Assembly (NCBI GenBank): GCA_013397435.1
Contig: VZRG01001331.1
Coordinates: 25,940-89,939, forward strand
Length of the DNA stretch: 64,000 nt
Direction: 5' to 3'
Source: Erythrocercus mccallii
Lineage: Eukaryota > Chordata > Aves > Passeriformes > Dicruridae
Shown: piece by piece, positions 51,253 to 63,600 of the stretch
Numbering within the stretch: the stretch's first letter is position 1
Layout of the letters: each line of letters opens with the position of its first letter
Notes under the pieces: generated by a model
What the model was told of the DNA's origin: nothing
Databases searched by the model: none
What the model saw: the letters and a program-made list of their open reading frames with translations, nothing else
Translations under genes and position numbers: made by a program

Positions 51253-51482
51253 GCCTGAACTTCAGCAAGTGTGTGATCAAGTATACCAGAAAAATCCTTT
51301 GTCCATTGCTAAACCTTATGAAATTATAGATCAAAAGAGTTTTCCTATCTTACAAGGACTGTGGTACCATTCATGGGCTGAAAATGGCTGTCAAAGTAAT
51401 AAAACAACTACTGTTGTCAGGGAAAGATTAAAAGCAGCAGCTGGATTGTACACAGTCAACTTGAAAATCTTTCTCTGGGAAG
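51253..51482 (+). other. Weak candidate internal exon (230 bp)
   Basis: A T-rich acceptor-like stretch ending TTGGCTCTAG at 51252 precedes a frame that stays open for the whole 230 bases. A donor-like GGGAAG|GTAGAT follows at 51483. The peptide starts PELQQVCDQVYQ and ends NLKIFLWEG; it is compositionally protein-like but matches no family I recognise. The plus strand around it is pyrimidine-rich, which favours both acceptor-like strings and open frames by chance. No partner exons were found. Confidence 0.2.
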
Positions 51483-54400
51483 GTAGATGCTTTAGAAAAT
51501 GATCTGGCTTTTCAGTTGATATGCCATGATTGGCAGCCTCATAAAATGGCTACTGACACAGGAACTTACAAAAGAAAGAACCCTTTTTTTTTTCCCCTAT
51601 AAAGAGCATATTCTGCTTCTTCCCTTCTCCCAAATTGGACTCTGCATTTGGAAGTGAGATGTAGTGCAAGTGTCATGGCGATGATGGCTGCCAGCCTTTT
51701 CTTTGTTTTATCCAATTTACCTATACTAGTTTTTTTCTGAAATCATTCCTCCTGTCAGTTTTCTGCAGCTTGTGTTTTAGCCCATGCTCATTTTACCGTT
51801 TTAGTTTTGTTCCTTGAGTTCATCTGTACATTTTGCAATTCTCCTTAAATTCAGTATATTGCCACATCTGTTTTCATGCTATTTTTCCAACATCATAATC
51901 TGCTGGAACAGTACCAAATACATTTTATCCCCATTCAGATTCTACCATTATCCCTGGTATAGAGGAGTGACTCTTTTAAATTATCTCCATACTTCTAGCC
52001 ATCCTGCTTCTCAAATTAGCATGCGTGCAATCTTTGAAACTTTATTTATGCAAGGTCAGCATTAATGATTTCTTTAATTAGTTCCTTTCTTTCCATTTAA
52101 TTATCTCTCTTATTTCTAGCCATCCAGACTTTCTTGTTCTTTTGAATGAAGTAGATTATCTTTCTATCTGTATCACAAGATTTGGCCATCTGCCTTCCAC
52201 TTGGTGATTTTTTTCCCAGGTTGTAGTTGTCTTAGGGGTTTTCTTTCCTGATACCTTTTTGATTTATATCTATTTCTTAATGTCTTCCCTCAGATATTTC
52301 TCACTACATAACATTAACTTGGAGAGTACTTTATCTTTCTTACATCCTGACAACACCATTGGAAATGAACTCAATGGTTTGCCAACCTTTTTCTCCCTGA
52401 TTTCTGATTCCAGCACTCCTCATGTTGTAATTTTGGGCTCCACATTCCCCTGTGAGCATTACTGGACCTCTCCTCACCTCTGCTTGGCCAGATTTTCAAA
52501 TGTAAGATCTGTTTGTGTTGTTTTCCCTTAGGATTATGTGCAATGGAGATAGGAAATTGACAGCTTTTTTCATGGTATCCCATTTTCCATGCACTGGTCT
52601 TAAAACCATTTATATGTTTGGCTTTTGTGGGTCTAAGAATGCGTGTGTGTTGCATAATTGGTCACATCTCAAAGCCACTGGTGGTGGCCATGCCTGACCT
52701 GCAGCGTGCCCGGTTTGTGAGCAAGTACAAGTTCCTCTTGCCCGTTCACATGCTGGGCTTGGCACACGCTGCCCCAGCTTTATGTAAGGTCAGCAGTGCT
52801 CTTCCTATCTGTGATGAGCATGGAAAACTTCAGCTGAGAGCCAAAAACTACTCTCCCTTCGGATCTTTTTTCAGTGCCCTGCCTGAGAAACACAAGCTCC
52901 CACAGTAGGCGCCAGTTTCAGAAGGAATGGTGTTCAGAAGAGGTGCTGGATGCAGCCTCTGGTGCAAAGGCAGGCACTGATCCACCCCATCGGCAGTTAT
53001 CCTGCTTAAAACTCCTTTACCCAAATCTAGAAACAAACTCTCTGAGTGCCTTTAGCTTCTTCTGGGGCTCAAGCTCTAACAGCAGCACCAAGCCTCACCC
53101 TTGCTGACCGTGGACCTTAAAAAAGAAAAGAACAACATCTGATGTTTTTTTCAGATCTTTCTGAAGGAGAAATACAGATAAAAGCAAAGCTCTTTGTGAC
53201 TGATTTTTTTTTTTTCACTATCTACTTGAAAGGCAGTGGGTCAGAATTAAGGCATTTTTGCTGCAGAGGAAACGTGTGGGATGTTGGCTGCAAGCCAGTA
53301 GCCACTAACATCCCCGCTGCACCAGGAATACTTGAATGAAGTGGGCGTCAACCTCGGGAGAGCAGGCACTTGGTAACAGACTACCTACATCAGAGGAAAA
53401 CCTCTTCATTGAGATTCAAGGAGTAAAAATATTGAATGGAGATAAACTGGTTTGGAAGATTCTTCTGAGGGACAGTGAAAATGGGAGAATTATCATCCAG
53501 TCTGGAAGATCATCCTCTAAGCTCCTGTGTTTGTCAGGTCCCATTCATCCCACAGAGGAGAGATCTAAACAGTCGCTGACTTTTCTGACAGTATTAAAGT
53601 TTCATCTTCCAGTTCTGTTTCCTCAACATAAAGAATGATGAAATAACATCCGGAGCTTTCAGCCAGTAGTCCATGCTATCGTCAGGCTTCTAGGGGTTTT
53701 TTCCAAAACCAGAATAAAAATCTGAAGTGTATCAAATGCCTCTATAAAATATAATTTTTTCAGACACCCATTCTTCTTGGGTCCAGCTGGATATCCACTG
53801 GGAAAAATAAAAGTAATTTCTAGAGTTTCTTTGTATCACTAAATTATGAATCTGAATGACAGAGTAGAATACTCCCAGCATTATCATTGTTATCTGTCCT
53901 GGTTAAACTATCTCGCTGAGTCAGTCACCAGTGCTACCCAGGCAAAATATGAGCACATTTCCCTTGAATCAAGTCCATCATCACAACATGACATCTATGA
54001 AACAGTTTCTCTTTCCACCTCCAATAAGGTGATAGGTAAACAACAGATTTTTTTTGTCCGAAACTGCAAATCATGTTCTGTGCAATGGAAAGGAGATTTC
54101 CTTCTTATTTGTGACATCACTGAATTATTAGAAAGCAATATATTCATTTTTTTCAAACACGGAAATGACAATGATGGAAAAAGTGAAGGAAGCATTTTGG
54201 CTAAGTGTTAGCAGTGGACAAAAGTGACCATAAAAAGACTGAATGGCAAGAATAGAACATCCCAAATGTTTTAAAAAGCTCTTCTCCTTGTAGAGAAAAT
54301 AAAGAGATCCTGGATAAGTGACAAAACTATGTTCATGTAAATCTAAATGTTTACATAGTAATAACAATTTAGATTTTGGATGCAGCTGTGCATGCTGGCT

Positions 54401-56044
54401 CAAACATGTCTGGTCTAATAACACTGAGGTTACAGAAAGCTAGGGATCTATGACAGCTGGGTGACGTGGATGAAAAATAAGTTAATTTGAGCAGGATTTG
54501 GGAAAACTAGACCCATGAACTGGAGCAGGTCTACCAAAGTAAGGTAATTATTGGTTTTAGTTTTGCTAGGGGTAATAGCTTCATGTTGACAATCTGCCTT
54601 TCAAATTCTGGTTTTGGAAATGACCTGTACCAGGTATTTGTGGGCTTGATTTGCAGTGTCCTACCCCCTGGGCAGAAAGCCTGGGGCAGGGGGAAACAGT
54701 TTTAATGCCTCAGGGCTGTGTAGTTCCTGTGGCTGACAAACTGGAAATCACCAACCAACCAACAGAGTAGGTCTGGGTGAGTTGATGGCTAATGTCTGAT
54801 AGGAATCAAGCCAGAAAGATTAGAGAGAGAAATGTACTTGCTAGAGCAAAACTAATTGTTGGATTTATAGTGAGTTGGGAAAGTGAATTAGGGTTGCAGC
54901 TTGACAAAGGGTGTGTGAGGCTAAGCCAGGGGAGCCCATGGACTGATGGATGCAGTGGAAGTAGCAGTTGCCAGCATAAACGTGGACATATGTGAGAAGA
55001 AACAGAACAGAGCTGGGAGTCAAAGTCTGAGATGAGGAGAACAACCTGGAAGAAAGCTTAATGGCAGTAAAACAGCAAAGAGGAAAGGAATGATGGAGGT
55101 TTGGATGAAATATTGGAAGATACTTACACATTTCAGCAAGAAAAATGGTCTGAGGGGTAACATGCTCAGGAAAATGGAAGAAGAAAATGTGACTGTAATG
55201 ACTTCTGTAAAGAACCCTTCTTTTTCTGAGATCCCGGGGTGGCAAGCAGCAAATTAGCAAATCCTCAAAATTAATTTGGAAAGCAACCACACTATCTGCT
55301 CTGAGAGAAAAGTTTAAACTGTCTAACATAATTTTTGTAAGGAAAAGGAAAATGTGCTGGAGGGCTCAGAGTTCTTAAAATCAAGTGATGAACCTTTGAA
55401 AATAGGATTTTATAATGGAAATGCAGAGATCATTAACTATTGTAAGCACCTCTAAGAATGACACCTCTATAGTAAATTACATTCAAATTAATATAAAACT
55501 GTAAAGATTCTCTGACAGCTTTGATTATGTAAGTTGATTTTAGTAGTTAAATGTTGACTTTCTATAATGCATTCTCCAAATATTATACTGAATGCTGCAT
55601 CATATATAACAATTACCATGTCACAGTGCTATTTTGTGTAAATTAAATTATTGACAGCAATATAATTTTGTATTCACTTTATTATTTTGATCCATTTTTC
55701 TGTCAAAATATACAATGACTCTTCACTAGATTTAGAAACCAGAAAAACTCTTTAGATGGTGAAGTATTATCCTCCATATATTATTTTTCCTTAGCCTGTA
55801 ATGAGATTGAGGACGAAGGGGGAAGCAACATTTCATTCCTCCTCTGACATTGTGTGTGTTTTTAGACACGTTGTCAGCTTTAAATTGTGTTTCAATAATT
55901 GTGCTCAATTAGATCAAAAAGTCTGCAAAGTCCATGGCAGCCCTGGTCAGGCTCTCCATGCATGTGGCAGAAATGGTGTTTTTAGTGTGCTCCAGCACAA
56001 GCGCTGTCCTGCATCACAGCATGGAGTCTGACATGGTTATGATC
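51483..56044. other. Pyrimidine-rich, then mixed non-coding stretch
   Basis: From about 51.6 to 52.6 kb the plus strand is rich in T and C. Successive short open frames fall mainly on the plus strand up to 54.2 kb and do not join into one reading frame. A 154-codon minus-strand frame lies at 54865-55329 opposite a purine-rich plus strand. No frame is recognised as a protein. Confidence 0.5.
55460..55720. other. AT-rich block resembling a conserved non-coding element
   Basis: Unique-looking AT-rich sequence with a CTTTGAT TCF/LEF-type word near 55520, several AATTAA/TTAAAT words, and an AAATTAAATTATTGACAG string near 55640. No simple-repeat expansion and no open frame of note. Inference from motif texture only. 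Confidence 0.25.
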
Positions 56045-56121
56045 ATAGGTTATGGATAGAGGTTGGACTTGATCATCCCCAAGGTCTTTTCCAACCTAGC
56101 TAATTCTTTGATTTTCTGATT
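56045..56121 (+). repeat. CR1 LINE 3' terminus
   Basis: GGTTGGACTTGATCATCC (from 56061) and AAGGTCTTTTCCAACCTAG are followed by ATTCTTTGATTTTCTGAT, which is the conserved 3' end of avian CR1 elements. AGGTTGGA and TCCAACCT form the typical short stem, and the last bases are a degenerate version of the octamer repeat that ends CR1 copies. Only the terminal part is recognisable; upstream similarity fades, as expected for a 5'-truncated insertion. It sits about 20.5 kb downstream of the older CR1 fragment and is in the same orientation. Confidence 0.88.
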
Positions 56122-58763
56122 ATTCCACCTAGCTTTAAGGAGATTCTGTTCCACATCCCAGGGTGAATACTTCCTGTTCCTTGATATCTCTTGTGAGTTA
56201 AGGTGAAAAACGTCACCTATGTGGAGCAGCTCTTTCTTCGCACCTTCTTTTCCCGTGTCCTTTTGGGGGAAGCAGGGAGTATGGCAGTAGTGATTGTCCA
56301 TCCTTGCATGCCTGGAAAGTACTTGCAGGTTGTGGTTTTAACTACTTAATGCAGCACTTAAGGGTTTTCTCATTCACCTTTCTACAGATGCAGAGCCCGT
56401 TAGCTCATTGTAACCTGCACGACACTAGAGTGCAGAAATTGGAACATAAGCTCTGTCTTCCTATTGGATCTCAGCTCTTCCTGAGGCAGGTACCCTGAGC
56501 CCCAATATGAAGACAGTCCAGCTCTCTCACTTCATATAAAGCCCAAAGCCTTGATCATAAAGACACAGGGAGGCACTGAGAGTGACTCAGGAACATGGTT
56601 TTGGGTGCTATCCTATAAGATTAAAGAAATAGGCTTTTAGGCAGAAAAGGGGACAGAATCCAGCACATCACACACCGTGGGCAAGGACTCTAACTGGGTA
56701 CAAAAATTCCTTCCATTCTTAGTTGTGGTAGAAAGACTCAGAAAATGTTCATTTTCTCAGCTTGTCCAGACCAGGGAGGTTGGGGTGCACATCTCAGTGG
56801 GGTTTAGTTACGGCTTAGTTACAACCAAACCATAGTCACATCTACATCTGCTCGATGATAAAAATCAAAGACATACTGGCACTCCTGAGAGCCTGGGAGG
56901 CAGTTTCTGGTCTCTGGGCCAATGAATGCAGACTTGTTTGTGGCCATACAGCTACTGTAAACTGGTCCAGGTCTGTGCCCTTAACGCCCTGTGAGCCTTA
57001 AACGAAAGAATATTTTTCAGATGCTCTTTCAAGTTTTTATTCAGCTGCACTGAGCATGTGGAATCAAGGGGACCGAGAGGAAAGCTGCAAGTTGCCAGCA
57101 TGGCAGGGATGGGACAGAGGATGAGAGGTAACAGGGGAGGGTACTCTGAGTTCACCATTTTTAGCAGTGCTCTCTAAATATACCAAAGCTCATTTGACTG
57201 TTGTCCTTGGGTAAGGAACACATAAATAAAATATATGTCCTTTCTACAGCAGCACAAAATTACAAAAACTCATCTGATACCGATAAAATGCACTTAACCA
57301 TTGCACATGCACTTGATTAAGTATGAAATGTTATTATATTGTTATGTCTGCATGCACCAGATTCCATTGTGCTCAGTTTGAAGGGACAGAAGCCCAGAGA
57401 CACTTGGCAATCTCTCCTGGGAATTGCCGCTAATGCTGAAAGTAGATGTTGCTTCTTAGCCTGGGTCATTCATCTTTCCCTTTGCTTAGGCTATTTGTTG
57501 TTGAGCTACATTGCACATTCAAGATCTGCAGTGTGGTGGCAGTAGTAGTAGTATGAAGAATCTGTTTGCTTGAAGAATGATCTGTTTTTATATTAATCTG
57601 ATAGAAAAGTGTTGGAGTTCTGTCAGCCTTGCCTAAGATACTGGTATTGACTTATATTCTGTAGGCAAACAGAGCTTATTAATAATTATTGCAGACACAA
57701 CTGTTGACGTACCGTGTCAGAATGACCATTTCTGTTAGCTGGAGCATTTATTAAACGCCAGGAAATCATCAATGGGTAGAAGAATTACTTCCTTCTAGTT
57801 TCTTGTCTAACATTAATAGCCATCTCTCCTTTGAATGTTTAACGTGGAAGGAAAGATCTTGTCTTTGCCCCTTTCTGCATGTAATTTCATGTATCTTCCC
57901 TTGTAAGAAGCTGTTTCACACACAAACACATTACAGGAGTAGAGTTTTAGTAGAACCAGCTTTACTTGAGAGTAGACAAATAGACTTCGGCCTTCCTGTG
58001 GCACAGGCACACAATGCTAAGCCATGGTGCTGAATTTCTTATTTGGCCTAATTTCTTGTTTGCCAGTGTGGGAGTTAATTGTGTAAACACAGATATGAGA
58101 GTTCTGTGCTGTCCTGTTCGGGTAGCTCTGTTTCTTGCTGGCTTTGTTAATGTGTTGCTTACAGCAGTTTAAATGGCAGGGGAGATGAGCAACTGTTGGT
58201 GATGAGAAGGACTTAATGTGAGAAGACATGAAGAAATCATAATTGCTTGATAGGAAATTGTTGTTCCCAGCATATTTCTGTGCTAGCCCATATAAGGGGA
58301 ACTCTATAACAGTACCCAGGAGATGCAACGGCATTGAGTTCAGGTGTTAATCAAATATATAACCAGGTTCATCTAATTTTGGCATCTGAGATTTTAGGTG
58401 GCAGTCATTCCCCTTGATGTCTGAGAGCCTAGACATTGTGGTGATGAGCTAGGTCTTTGTTAGCACCTCGGGTTATTAACCTGGAGAGAGGAACTATGCA
58501 CAAAAGCAGGATTTAAAGCTAAAACAGAGCAAACAAGAACTAACACCTGATTAAGTTATCCTGAGAGTTGGGAAAAATGAACCTGCTGGGCAGGTATTCC
58601 CTAATGATGCTGTTTTGACTTTACTAGCTTGTCTTCTCAATGTATCCTCTATTTATTAAAAAAAAAAATCATCTGCTCCTCTCACTTATTTCAAAGTAAA
58701 GTCACAAGAATAGCTTGCTCCCACTCTATTCCAAATATAGATGTTGGCAGCAACTGCTTAGAT

Positions 58764-58828
58764 AAGGGGGAAGAAAAAGGAACTACCAAGGAAGAGGAAA
58801 GACAGGAGGAGGAAGAGGGAAAAGAGAG
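58764..58828 (+). repeat. Polypurine tract
   Basis: About 65 bases are almost purely A and G, broken mainly by a CTACC interruption and one C near 58803. GGAAGAGG-type words recur. Such tracts can form triplex DNA and bias the opposite strand toward Ser/Leu/Phe open frames, which are present at 58691-58985 and are not genes. Confidence 0.8.
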
Positions 58829-59173
58829 CTGAAAAGGTTGGACAGTGGAGTAGAGAGAGACATGAATGAGACGGGAGGTAAAAGAACAAGGACGATACAT
58901 CACAGCAGAGAAAACAAATCAAAGATAGCAACAAACTCCTGTGAAACAGGTGGAAGCAGCCCAAATATAGGATGAAAAGGACCATGCCTGCCCTCAGGAG
59001 AACCTGGAGTTTTAGCTTTGAAAAGTAACCAAATTGTAAATAATATCATGTGCAATTTTTTGTTCACTCAGATTGTAGGGGTTACATGATCAGAAAACTC
59101 AAGCTAACTTATACCACTTAAAAATCTAGCCATAGAAATTTTAAAGAAATCATGTTGCTTATTTTAATCTCTT

Positions 59174-59201
59174 GGGGGGGTGGGTGTTTGTTTGTTTGTT
59201 T
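59174..59201. repeat. G7 run followed by (GTTT)4
   Basis: A run of seven G (59174-59180) and GTGGG-like bases lead into four copies of GTTT (59186-59201). A simple repeat without visible function. Confidence 0.85.
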
Positions 59202-60171
59202 AATTCTGTGCTGCAATAAAATTTGCTGCCCGTTCCTGACAGAAAGCCATCCGTTGGGTAACTTTGCTGAAAATTAATCTGAATTCCCTTGTCCTAAAAA
59301 ATTCACAAGTCAGGATGTTCTTCTGGTGAAACTGGAACATGTAGACATACCCTCAGGAGCAGAAAATAAATGCTGATAAAAACTAAGGGAAAGCCAGAAC
59401 CACACACAGATTGACTTACCCAGAGCAAAGAGGGTTTTCAAGGCTGAAGGCAGACTTCTTTGAGAGCAAAACACAGAGAAATGAGACATAAATGGAAACA
59501 AGTTCTGAGAACATAGAGGCACATAGAGCAAATGCTAATGAGTGCTTGGCAAATTAGAAGTCCTGTAAGTGGCTCCAGCATACCTGAAGGGATGGGAAGT
59601 TTCTGGGAAACAACCCACAGAGCTCTTCTCCATCTCTTCTCAAGAGAAGACTGCTTGGAAAATGGTGTTAGAGGTTCGCTTTCCCTCCTGGTTTGCTGGA
59701 GAGAGATGCTATACCTGACTTGTTACCTGAGGATAAAAAGTTATGCCCAGTTCTGAAGGCACTGCTTCATCTAAATTGAATATATCCAGAAACCCTTCTG
59801 ACTTTCTAGGCTTTCTAAGCACTCAAACGCTAGGTAATGGAAAATGTGACTCCTCCTGTGCTTCTTTTATTTCAGTCCTTCAAGGAAGAGGGCCACTTGC
59901 GTCATGATGGCATGTGCTCCATCAGTCTCTCTCTGGACTGAAGGCCCAGCCATGGGACAAGGCAGTATTTACACACAACACAGGAGGCACCTTAGAGCAG
60001 GAAATACAAGGGTAAGTGAAACTAGTTTCAGAAGAAAGGACTGGAAAGTAAAGCTTTGCAGGCAGACTATCACTGTTCAGAAACAAAGTTGTCATTATTT
60101 TGAGTCATGTCTCATGAATGACATGTGTAACCCAGGAAATGTCACAGTTGAGAAGCAAATTTTCTTTCCTT

Positions 60172-60192
60172 CCCCCCCCCCCCCCACACACA
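60172..60192. repeat. C14 homopolymer followed by CA repeat
   Basis: Fourteen consecutive C (60172-60185) run into ACACACAC. Such long C-runs are prone to length error in sequencing. The tract lies just upstream of the CpG-rich island. Confidence 0.9.
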
Positions 60193-60239
60193 CTTTTTCT
60201 TCTTTTCTTTGTTCCCCCAGCAAGCAGCATGCAGATCTG

Positions 60240-60620
60240 ATATTTTAGCGTTTCAGCAGGGATGCCCCTCTGTGGCTCGCTCTCAACACTTCACTGCAGT
60301 ACGTGATCCCCCATCGACACTGTTGGGGTTGTGGGGGCTCACAGGCTGTGGCCCGGATCTCTGACTCAACAGGATCTCTATAGGTAGCATGATTGTGAGG
60401 AAAACCTTTAGGGGTGCTGTTATAAGGTGAAACACCAGCAGAACTCAGCCCAGCGCACCGCTCTTTGCTCAGCTGCTGTGTCCTCGCTGGCTCCCGGGAG
60501 CGCCTTTCCCCAGGAGAGGGCAGTGGAGCCCGCACACGCTCCCCGCTCCCCTCCCGACGGCCGTGGGAGCATCCGTTCCCTCGGGTGTGCTGTGGGAACT
60601 CATGGGGTGAGTGCAAGTAG
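60240..60620. promoter_or_regulatory. Small CpG-rich island, possible promoter or insulator
   Basis: By my count about 18 CpGs fall in 380 bases, 13 of them in 60455-60600, where G+C is about two thirds. This is far above the rest of the window apart from the 33.8-kb cluster. It holds a CCCGGGAG box, CCCCGCTCCCC-type Sp/KLF words, a CTCF-like motif, and a GGGGTGAGT splice-donor-like string with GT at 60607-60608. If transcribed to the right, a first exon could end at 60606. Open frames cross it on both strands (93 codons plus, 60427-60708; 123 codons minus, 60245-60616), but neither is recognised and GC-richness explains them. No TATA box is evident. Confidence 0.5.
60510..60524 (+). promoter_or_regulatory. 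CTCF-like binding motif
   Basis: CCAGGAGAGGGCAGT matches the CTCF core pattern CCASYAGRKGGCRSY at every position except one (G where a pyrimidine is usual). It lies in the most CpG-dense part of the island, a common setting for CTCF occupancy. Occupancy cannot be judged from sequence. Confidence 0.45.
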
Positions 60621-63600
60621 GACTACGGATTTTATAGATATGCTAGAAAACGTGTACAGAAACATCCAGGAAATGGTCTACGTATTTAATAACGAGAATA
60701 AGTTTTGAGCAAACAAGTTTGTTGTTGCTTTTATTTGACTGGAAGTTTTCTCTGTCACACATGCTTGTTCACAACTACACAAAATTAAACTAGTAGTTTT
60801 TGATTCCATGTGGGTTTATTTAATTCCTATAGCCCGAATTAGAAAAAGTTATTGACATTTAAATAGCCCTTCAGAATGCTGCTACTGCTATCCTAAGCCA
60901 AATTCTCACAATAAAGTTATTTACTTATTTCAAATTTATGGGCATTCATCCTAAGACAACAAGCAGCCTTGGCTGAAAACCACAGAGTGGTTTCAAGGTA
61001 CTGTAATTAAGGGCAGACTGGGATGCCTTCTCTGCTCCTCAACCATCCCCTTCCCCTAGCATGCCAGCAGTCAGCCAGATGTTTTCTGTAGGTTCATGTT
61101 TACAGCAGGTTTCCCTGGCTGGATTCCAGGTTTTGGTGACTGGCCAGTGCAGACTAAGAGCCTATATCAGGCCTTTGAGGGGCAGGCAGGGCAGACTGAA
61201 GGGAAGTGGCTTTTGCCAGCAGCCTGGGAATCCAGCAGACACCCTTGGCCAAAACAGAAGGTGAAATAGTAAACAAGCATTTCTTCCTGTGAGGAGATAA
61301 CAAATCTTTCTACCCTCATTGAAAAGGGGCAAATTTAAGAAATTCTGAAATCCAGCTTTGGAGAGAATAGTTTCTCTTTTACATGAAACCTTAAAAACCC
61401 AACACCAACATGAATCTAGCCCAGACTTAAGACAGACACTTTTTACTGTTGTCAGGGTCATTCATCTCCAATCTGTAAACAACTCCCTGTTCCCAAATGA
61501 GTTCCTACTCCCTAGGGCACCTGCTGAGTTGGGGCCACCTTAACCCTCCTGGAAGCAGCGGGATGCAGAGTGCAAGTGCAGGGTGTGCTTCCCATGCAGG
61601 CCTACTAACATCACTGCTGTTAGCACAGGAGGTGGGGTGAGTTTTGCTGCAAAAGCATAGTGACCCCCTGGAGAGATGACTCAAATGTGTTATGCTGAGC
61701 TGGTTAAATGTGTTGCCAGCTCTACAGATGATAAGCTGCCTTTTCTTCATCAGCCACTCTCAGCTTAGGTATGGAGGCAAAGATGATTTTATTTCTGCAA
61801 CTCCTGTCTCAGGTACTTGTGGTAGAGAATGACTGCAGGAAAACATACCCCCAGTGCAGTGTCGGCTAGCAACTTGTTAAAAGAGCAAATACAGTAAATC
61901 CAAAGGGACCCAGTTTCAAAGAAGTTGGGAATAGGAGAGAAGTTCTTCCTTTGAGCTTGGAACCCTCCTCAATCACTACTATATAGTAAGAGGTCATGTG
62001 TATTCAAGGGTCTTGGTATGATTGGGGATTTGGCAATTTGCACCAACAATCTGCCTGTCATATGAAACCATGTGGTTTATAGGAACCACAGAAATCAGTA
62101 GGATAGTCCTGCATGTAAGGGCCATTGATATCAGTGTGAGCTGGATAGTCCAGCCCTCAGAGTCTGCTGTAATCAGCCAAACGGGGATCAAAGGCACAAA
62201 GCACATGCAAAGCAATACAGCAAGGATATCTGAAAAGGGCCCAGAAACATTTGAGTTTCATCTGTCAACAACTTCCTGAAACTGAGCATTAAGTATGCTT
62301 CCATCTTGCCCCATACCAGATCCTGCTGCCATTGAGACAAAGCCTCCATTGAAAGATGTCGAGTGATTTGATTGTCCCTGGAAAGGCTGGAAATCAGACA
62401 CAATTTATTCCATTCTTTAGAAGCCTTTTAAAATTAACCAACCAAGTCAACTACAGTAGTATTCCATAGGTGAAGTTAAATTTTGTGTCAGTCTTTTGTT
62501 GAATCCTTTTCCAAAGTGGAAGAAACACTAAATTAGCCAAGTTTGTTCAAAAGAGTTGATTCCTAGGGGGATTAAGGTGGGGTGTGAAACCTTAGTTCTC
62601 CTTTCTTCTGTGTCCATTATGATTTAGTGTCCTCAGTGGGCATGAGGTATTTTGAATTAATACAGGGTGATGTAGAATATCCATAAGCCCTAAATTTGAG
62701 ATATCTGCGATGTTTTGCAGTAAGGAAGATACTGCACTTGGAGCTACTGTTTCTCAAATTCATGTAAAGTAACTCACCCCACTGCACAACAGATTCCAAT
62801 ATTTTGTTCTTTCATAGTAGCGATTAGACCAATTATAGCTCAGCTGTAATGGAAAGGTACAATACAATTGCTCCTACTTCTCAGTCAAATTTCCCAGAAC
62901 CTGTCTCTCTGTCACACTTTTAAATTTAACCTTTAAATTGAGATGGTTTTTTAAAATGAAAATATCTAGAATCCCACTGAAAGCTTTCTTTCAACTAAAT
63001 CTCATATGTCAAACTGTATTGGCTGTACGTTAAGTGCTAGAAAGGACTGGTAACAAAAATCTACATTAAAAAGCACTGTTATATATTTACTAATTACTGT
63101 GCATACTTCCCTGATCTCCCATCAAGGCAAATATCTGGGTTTATGCTTATGATTCCTTAGCAAATGCCCCTAAAACCTTTCCTTTTCCAGGGATGCTGCT
63201 GTGTAGACTGGACTCCTTGGTGCCTGGACAATGAACCTGGAGCATCACCGAAGGCAGTGAACTGGAGGAACTGAAAGACCCTTTCTCAGCTGGGGTGTGA
63301 GGTGTGGCATTAATAAAGAGGGTCCTGAGAGACACTGTGACGGTGCTTGGGAGCCAAGGCAGAGGTAAGTCCATGCGCTATATGGATGCCCGAGCACACC
63401 CCTCTTCCCTGGCACAGACTGTAATGAATTAGACCTGTAAATATTGGTATCTGCAGTTAAAAACGAAAGTGAAGAGGTTTTAGCCTTCCTATGTATTCTC
63501 TGGCTTGTTGCTTTGGAACAGGAATGCACTGTCATAATATCTCTCATATGTTGCCATGTCTTGCTGCTGCTTGGGTTGTCAATGGGTTGTTTTTTCACTG

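Larger units (their letters stand above)
56122..60239. other. Non-coding stretch with simple-sequence tracts
   Basis: Ordinary AT-rich DNA apart from the polypurine tract, the GTTT repeat and the C-run listed separately. Open frames up to 114 codons (plus, 59904-60248) overlap the C-run and are not recognised. No mobile element besides the CR1 end. Confidence 0.55.

Noticed and set aside
54865..55329. 154-codon minus-strand open frame
   Set aside because: The opposite strand is purine-rich, which yields Ser/Leu/Phe/His-rich open frames by chance; the peptide has that composition.
58691..58985. Overlapping Ser/Leu/Phe-rich minus-strand open frames
   Set aside because: Direct consequence of the polypurine tract on the plus strand.
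60240..60290. Second CTCF-like match on the minus strand (CCACAGAGGGGCAT)
   Set aside because: Three mismatches in the core, unlike the match at 60510-60524.
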